A stretch of DNA of 64,000 bases from QHXW01 sp035297145. GTDB lineage: Bacteria; Acidobacteriota; Terriglobia; Bryobacterales; Bryobacteraceae. Shown here piece after piece: positions 60,632 to 64,000 of this stretch. The stretch is taken from assembly GCA_035297145.1 (NCBI GenBank), contig DATGZN010000093.1, forward strand, positions 1-64,000, in the 5' to 3' direction. Made by a program: the position numbers and the translations under genes. Position 1 is the stretch's first letter. The number at the start of each line of letters is the position of its first letter. The notes beneath the pieces are model-generated. The model did not search any database. It was given only the letters and a program-made list of their open reading frames with translations, and was not told the DNA's origin.

Positions 60632-61309
60632 CTAGGAGACCGACGGATACTGATTGAGCAATTTGAGCAGCCTCGCGGCGGCTTTCGGCGCGCCTACGTT
60701 GCCCCTCACGATTTCCTCGTTCTCGAGCTTCTTGCCGTAAAGAGCGGCGTTGTCGTCGAGGTCTTGCCGCAGAGTTGCACCAGCCAAGGAGATGCCGGCG
60801 AAGATGCCGCGCGAACGCGACCACGAGAGAATCTCCGCGGTCATTTTGGCGTCGGTCTGCGCGGTGGCGGAACGGCCGACCGGTCCTGCGGCCACTTCGC
60901 CCTCACCACCGAGTGTGAATTTGCTGGAGAGTAAGCGATCAACGCCGCGGTCATTCATGACCAGCATCACGACATCGATTTCCGCGCCGCCGATCTGGAA
61001 TCCGAAGCTGCCTCCCTCAATGCGCACCGCCGCGGGTGCGGACCAGCCGGTATGTCCCTTACGGCAGGTGATGAAACCTTTGCCGAACTGTCCGCCAACA
61101 ACGAACGCTGCTTTCTTTAAGCCGGGAACAACTACCACGCAGTGAGCTTTCTCGATCAGCTCATGCGGAATGCCTTTATCCGGTGCGGACATGATCTCGG
61201 AAAACACCGTCCCTGCTTCGCGTAGGCGCCGTGTTGTCGGGTTCCTGATCTTGGTGGCAAACAAGGTTGTGGCCACAAGCAACCCGACAATGTATATTCG
61301 CATTCGCAT
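60632..61309 (-). CDS. SYLF-domain (DUF500/Ysc84-like) secreted protein
   Basis: The 225-residue protein has a signal peptide (IYIVGLLVATTLFATK) and the SYLF/Ysc84 core: AGTVFSEIMSAPDKGIPHELIEKAHCVVVVPGLKKAAFVVGGQFGKG, SAPAAVRIEGGSFGFQIGGAEIDVVMLVMNDRGVDRLLSSKF, and SWSRSRGIFAGISLAGATLRQDLDDN. SYLF domains bind phosphoinositide-like lipids in eukaryotes; the bacterial role is unknown but probably envelope lipid binding. It appears monocistronic. Confidence 0.9.
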   Translation of the reverse strand: MRMRIYIVGLLVATTLFATKIRNPTTRRLREAGTVFSEIMSAPDKGIPHELIEKAHCVVVVPGLKKAAFVVGGQFGKGFITCRKGHTGWSAPAAVRIEGGSFGFQIGGAEIDVVMLVMNDRGVDRLLSSKFTLGGEGEVAAGPVGRSATAQTDAKMTAEILSWSRSRGIFAGISLAGATLRQDLDDNAALYGKKLENEEIVRGNVGAPKAAARLLKLLNQYPSVS

Positions 61310-61659
61310 TTCATCATCTCCCGTTAAATTTTACGCGCCCTGACCAAGAACAATGATGACGCAAGATAATGCTGTTCCGCCACGCGACGGCCCGCTCGCC
61401 GACCCTGCCACCGTGTAAAAAGTCTGCGCTGGCGAGGTGACGCGCGACTACGGAACGCGGCGAATTCGGCGCTACATCAGAATGTTAGCGGGGTTGGCAG
61501 GAAAGCTGCTATCTCATCCGCGGCGAATTGAAAGGGCTCGCACTGGTCGCCGTGAGAAAGAACACACTACCGAATATTCGCCCGGCCATTCCGGATGTCC
61601 CGCGGGGCTGAACCACTCCACGGGCGGCGCCTGCAATTCTCATAGAAACGGAGCACAAC
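61310..61659. other. 350-bp gap with no supported gene
   Basis: This stretch between the divergent SYLF gene and the small membrane protein gene must hold both promoters. I see no convincing ORF, RNA or repeat. Open frames across it are shadows without protein character. Confidence 0.5.
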
Positions 61660-61809
61660 ATGCTTTGGACTATCGCTGTCATTCTGGTGATCATGTGGCT
61701 GCTGGGCATAGTCACGTCATACACGCTCGGTGGCTTCCTGCATTTGTTGTTGGTGCTGGCTCTGGTCGCGGTGCTCATTCGCGTCATTCAGGGCAGAAAT
61801 CCGATTTAG
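61660..61809 (+). CDS. lmo0937-family small membrane protein
   Basis: The 49-residue protein starts behind GGAG at 7 bp (GGAGCACAACATG). It consists of two hydrophobic helices (LWTIAVILVIMWLLGIVTS and FLHLLLVLALVAVLIRVI) joined by YTLGG and ending QGRNPI. This matches the lmo0937-type family of tiny two-helix proteins often tied to envelope stress. It ends 12 bp before the phosphatase gene, so it may be co-transcribed with it. Confidence 0.9.
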   Translation: MLWTIAVILVIMWLLGIVTSYTLGGFLHLLLVLALVAVLIRVIQGRNPI

Positions 61810-61821
61810 CCGGCTTTTTCC

Positions 61822-62646
61822 ATGACCGTCATATTCACCGATCTGGATGGAACGCTGCTGGATCGCGATACCTACGCCTGGGATGCTGCTGAACCCGCCG
61901 TGCGGCTCCTGAGGGATTGCGGCATCCCCTGGATATTGGTCACCAGCAAGACGCGCGCGGAATTGGAGCACTGGCGGCGGGTCCTGGCAAATGACCATCC
62001 GTTTGCGGTGGAGAACGGGGGTGCCATCTTTATCCCCGCGGGCTATCTCGGCGGAGTTCCGGGCGCCACTCGGTGGAACGGATACGAGGTGATTGCGCAG
62101 GGCATGCCCTATGCTGAGGTGATTACCCGCCTGGAACTCGCCTCGCGTGCCAGCGGATGCCGTGTTCGAGGTTTCCATGAAATGACGACGGAGCAGATCG
62201 CCTCAGCCTGCCACATTCCTGTCGAACAAGCCATCCGGGCCAAGCGCCGCAAGTACGACGAGCCTTTCGAAGTCATCGACCTGGAACGCGCAGGCGAGCT
62301 GGAGGCGGCTATCGCCGCGCAAGGAATGAAGAGCGTGCGAGGCGGACGCTTTCAGCACGTGAGCGGACAACACGACAAAGGATGTGCCGTCAAGCTGCTC
62401 ACCGGCCTGTTCCGGCGGCGCGCCGACACCCGTGTGACCACCATTGGGTTGGGCGACAGCCTGAACGACATTCCGCTCCTCGTCGCGGTGGACGTTCCGG
62501 TTGTGGTGCGCTCGGCCGACGTCACCGAGATCCTGGAACGGGTCCCGAATGCGCTTGTGGCGGAGAACAAAGGCCCAGAGGGATGGAGCGACGCTGTGCT
62601 GGACATCTTACGTGACCATCTGTGCGACCGGGACGAAACTGCATAA
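61822..62646 (+). CDS. HAD-IIB phosphatase, mannosyl/glucosyl-3-phosphoglycerate phosphatase-like
   Basis: The 274-residue protein has HAD motif I DLDGTLLD (residues 7-14), motif II-like VTSKTRAELEHWRR, ENGGAIFIP (typical of the MPGP subgroup) and motif IV GLGDSLNDIPLL. The pattern with TSKTRAE and ENGG is that of mannosyl-3-phosphoglycerate phosphatase. A GT81-type glycosyltransferase follows 141 bp downstream. Together they would make glucosyl- or mannosyl-glycerate, a compatible solute; which sugar cannot be told. Confidence 0.88.
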   Translation: MTVIFTDLDGTLLDRDTYAWDAAEPAVRLLRDCGIPWILVTSKTRAELEHWRRVLANDHPFAVENGGAIFIPAGYLGGVPGATRWNGYEVIAQGMPYAEVITRLELASRASGCRVRGFHEMTTEQIASACHIPVEQAIRAKRRKYDEPFEVIDLERAGELEAAIAAQGMKSVRGGRFQHVSGQHDKGCAVKLLTGLFRRRADTRVTTIGLGDSLNDIPLLVAVDVPVVVRSADVTEILERVPNALVAENKGPEGWSDAVLDILRDHLCDRDETA

Positions 62647-62787
62647 CACGCAAAATGTGCATTGTCGCCCAAATGCGTTGGGCCCTGTGACGACGCGAAA
62701 ATAGAAGCCCGCGGGCAGTGGCAGTTCAATTGCCCAGTCTTTTGAGCGCACTAAAAATCTGTCTATTCACGTGCTGAGGAGATTCTG

Positions 62788-64000
62788 ATGGCTGACTTTC
62801 ACCAAACCGGAGTGGTCACGACTCTTCACCGGCTGAAGCCCAATAACATTGAAAGGCTGGAAGCCGACCTCGAGAAATTCTCCCGGAATCGTCCCATCGG
62901 ACTGGTTTTGCCCGCGCTGTACTCGGAGTTCGAGACCGTTGCCATGCAGAAGATCGTGTCCGAACTCAAGCGCGTGCGCTATCTGCAACGGATCGTCCTG
63001 GTCTTGGGAAGGGCGACCCAGGAGCAATATGTACGCGCCCGCACATTTTTCAAAGACTTTTACACGCCGGTCACGACGGTTTGGATCGAGAGCGAAAGAA
63101 TACAGGATTTGCTGCGGATGCTGGAAGGGCGCGGGCTATCGGCAGGGGGTGACGGCAAGGGCCGTGCCTGCTGGCTGGCTTACGGCTATTTTCTGGCGGC
63201 GGGGGATTGCGACGTGATCGCCTTGCACGATTGCGACATCGTCAATTACGAACGGCAACTATTGGCGCGGCTGTGCTACCCGGTGGCGCACCCGCACCTC
63301 GGTTTTGAATTCTGCAAAGGCTACTACGCGCGCGTCACCGATCATCTGCACGGGCGCGTGACGCGGCTGTTCGTGACTCCGTTGATCCGGGTGCTGGACG
63401 GTATGGCACCGGGCGCGCCGTTCTTGAAGTATCTCGACAGTTTCCGCTATCCGTTGGCGGGCGAGTTCGCCATGGACATCAACCTGGCGCGCGTGAACCG
63501 CATACCCGGGGACTGGGGGCTGGAAGTGGGCGTACTGGCGGAGGTCTACCGTAACTGCGCGGTTACCCGCACTTGCCAAGTGGACCTGATGGACAATTAC
63601 GAGCACAAGCACCAGCCGATGTCGGAAGACGACCCGACCCAGGGACTCAACCGCATGGCTGGTGACATTGCGAAATCGCTATTCCGGACGCTGGCGGCGG
63701 AAGGATTGGTTTTCAGCGCGGACGATTTCCGGAGCCTGGAAGTGCGCTACGTCCGCATGGCCCAGGACACGAGCGACCGTTACTATGCCGACGCCATGCT
63801 GAACGGACTGAAGTTTGACCGGCACGCCGAGGAGATCGCGGTCACGGCCTTTGCGCGGAGTCTACGCCGGGCGGCGACCGAGTTCATTGAGGATCCACTG
63901 GGCCTTCCTCTCATCCCCAACTGGAATCGCGTGCTGGCGGCCATCCCGGAATTCTTCGAATTGCTGCAGGACGCGGTAGACAAAGATGCCCGGCAGGTCG
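62788..64000 (+). CDS. GT81-type glucosyl-3-phosphoglycerate synthase-like protein, cut by window edge
   Basis: The ATG at 62788 follows a GAGGAG site. The frame stays open to the window end (404 codons seen). It has a GT-A DxD-like site in DVIALHDCDIVNYE (near residue 148). The acceptor region KGYYARVTDHLHGRVTRLFVTPLIRVL and PLAGEFAMDINLARVNRIPGDWGLEVGVLAEVYRNCAVTRTCQVDL is the arrangement of GT81 glucosyl-3-phosphoglycerate synthases. The product would be the substrate of the phosphatase just upstream. The C-terminus is missing. Confidence 0.82.
   Translation, partial: MADFHQTGVVTTLHRLKPNNIERLEADLEKFSRNRPIGLVLPALYSEFETVAMQKIVSELKRVRYLQRIVLVLGRATQEQYVRARTFFKDFYTPVTTVWIESERIQDLLRMLEGRGLSAGGDGKGRACWLAYGYFLAAGDCDVIALHDCDIVNYERQLLARLCYPVAHPHLGFEFCKGYYARVTDHLHGRVTRLFVTPLIRVLDGMAPGAPFLKYLDSFRYPLAGEFAMDINLARVNRIPGDWGLEVGVLAEVYRNCAVTRTCQVDLMDNYEHKHQPMSEDDPTQGLNRMAGDIAKSLFRTLAAEGLVFSADDFRSLEVRYVRMAQDTSDRYYADAMLNGLKFDRHAEEIAVTAFARSLRRAATEFIEDPLGLPLIPNWNRVLAAIPEFFELLQDAVDKDARQV

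Noticed and set aside
61437..61892. 151-codon open frame over the lmo0937-type gene
   Set aside because: The short frame at 61660 has a ribosome binding site and a family-typical sequence. The longer frame is motif-free.

Overview
The window looks like a chromosomal segment of an Acidobacteriota bacterium, most likely of the Solibacter/Bryobacter type. This is inferred from gene families rather than from a marker gene. It carries three orphan MacB/FtsX-type permeases of the ADOP kind (acidobacterial duplicated orphan permease). It also has a large TonB-dependent receptor with an N-terminal carboxypeptidase-regulatory-like domain, many secreted proteins of unknown function, a TMTC-like TPR membrane protein, a ThuA protein, a PQQ dehydrogenase and a Gfo/Idh/MocA oxidoreductase. 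Base composition is moderately high in GC. I see no rRNA, tRNA, CRISPR array, prophage or complete insertion sequence.

Layout. 0-6.5 kb: the end of an SCP-x-type thiolase, a short OB-fold partner and a class I aminotransferase, then secreted proteins, a DUF4139 protein, an S1/P1-nuclease-like enzyme, Smr and Uma2. 6.5-10.1 kb: DUF465, RimI-like acetyltransferase, a mutarotase-like protein, a DUF4287/DUF5655 protein and two unknown genes. 10.1-11.8 kb: two divergent paralogous TIGR04325-type methyltransferases. 11.8-21.5 kb: grpE-dnaJ and hrcA on the minus strand, separated by a plus-strand block (TonB receptor, ECF sigma factor, membrane anti-sigma factor, two secreted proteins). 21.6-38.6 kb: three ADOP permeases, a large secreted metalloprotease, a spermidine-dehydrogenase-like flavoprotein, an ArsR/SRPBCC pair with a clear palindromic operator, and a LolC/E-type permease that ends a lysS operon. 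40-51 kb: GT2 glycosyltransferase, bactofilin plus methyltransferase, lactonase, a kinase / divergent enolase / ICMT-like operon, ThuA, and an MbfA-like iron exporter. 51-58 kb: a truncated SpoIIE phosphatase, the TPR protein, a PQQ dehydrogenase, a 45-residue basic protein, PilZ and a receiver protein. 58-64 kb: an orphan sugar-binding lipoprotein with an oxidoreductase, a SYLF protein, and a GT81-like synthase with an MPGP-like phosphatase that probably make glucosyl- or mannosyl-glycerate.

Gene packing is tight. Many same-strand pairs overlap by ATGA, GTGA or TTGA, and several convergent pairs overlap at their 3' ends.

The observations I rate highest are these. (1) A roughly 95-bp REPIN/MITE-like element occurs twice, at 4376-4470 and inverted at 60527-60620. 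(2) An enolase homologue has two altered active-site motifs and sits in an operon with a small-molecule kinase. (3) A 63-bp remnant of a spermidine-dehydrogenase-like gene tail lies just beyond the metalloprotease gene, marking an old duplication. (4) The hrcA-grpE-dnaJ group is split by a sigma/TonB-receptor block.
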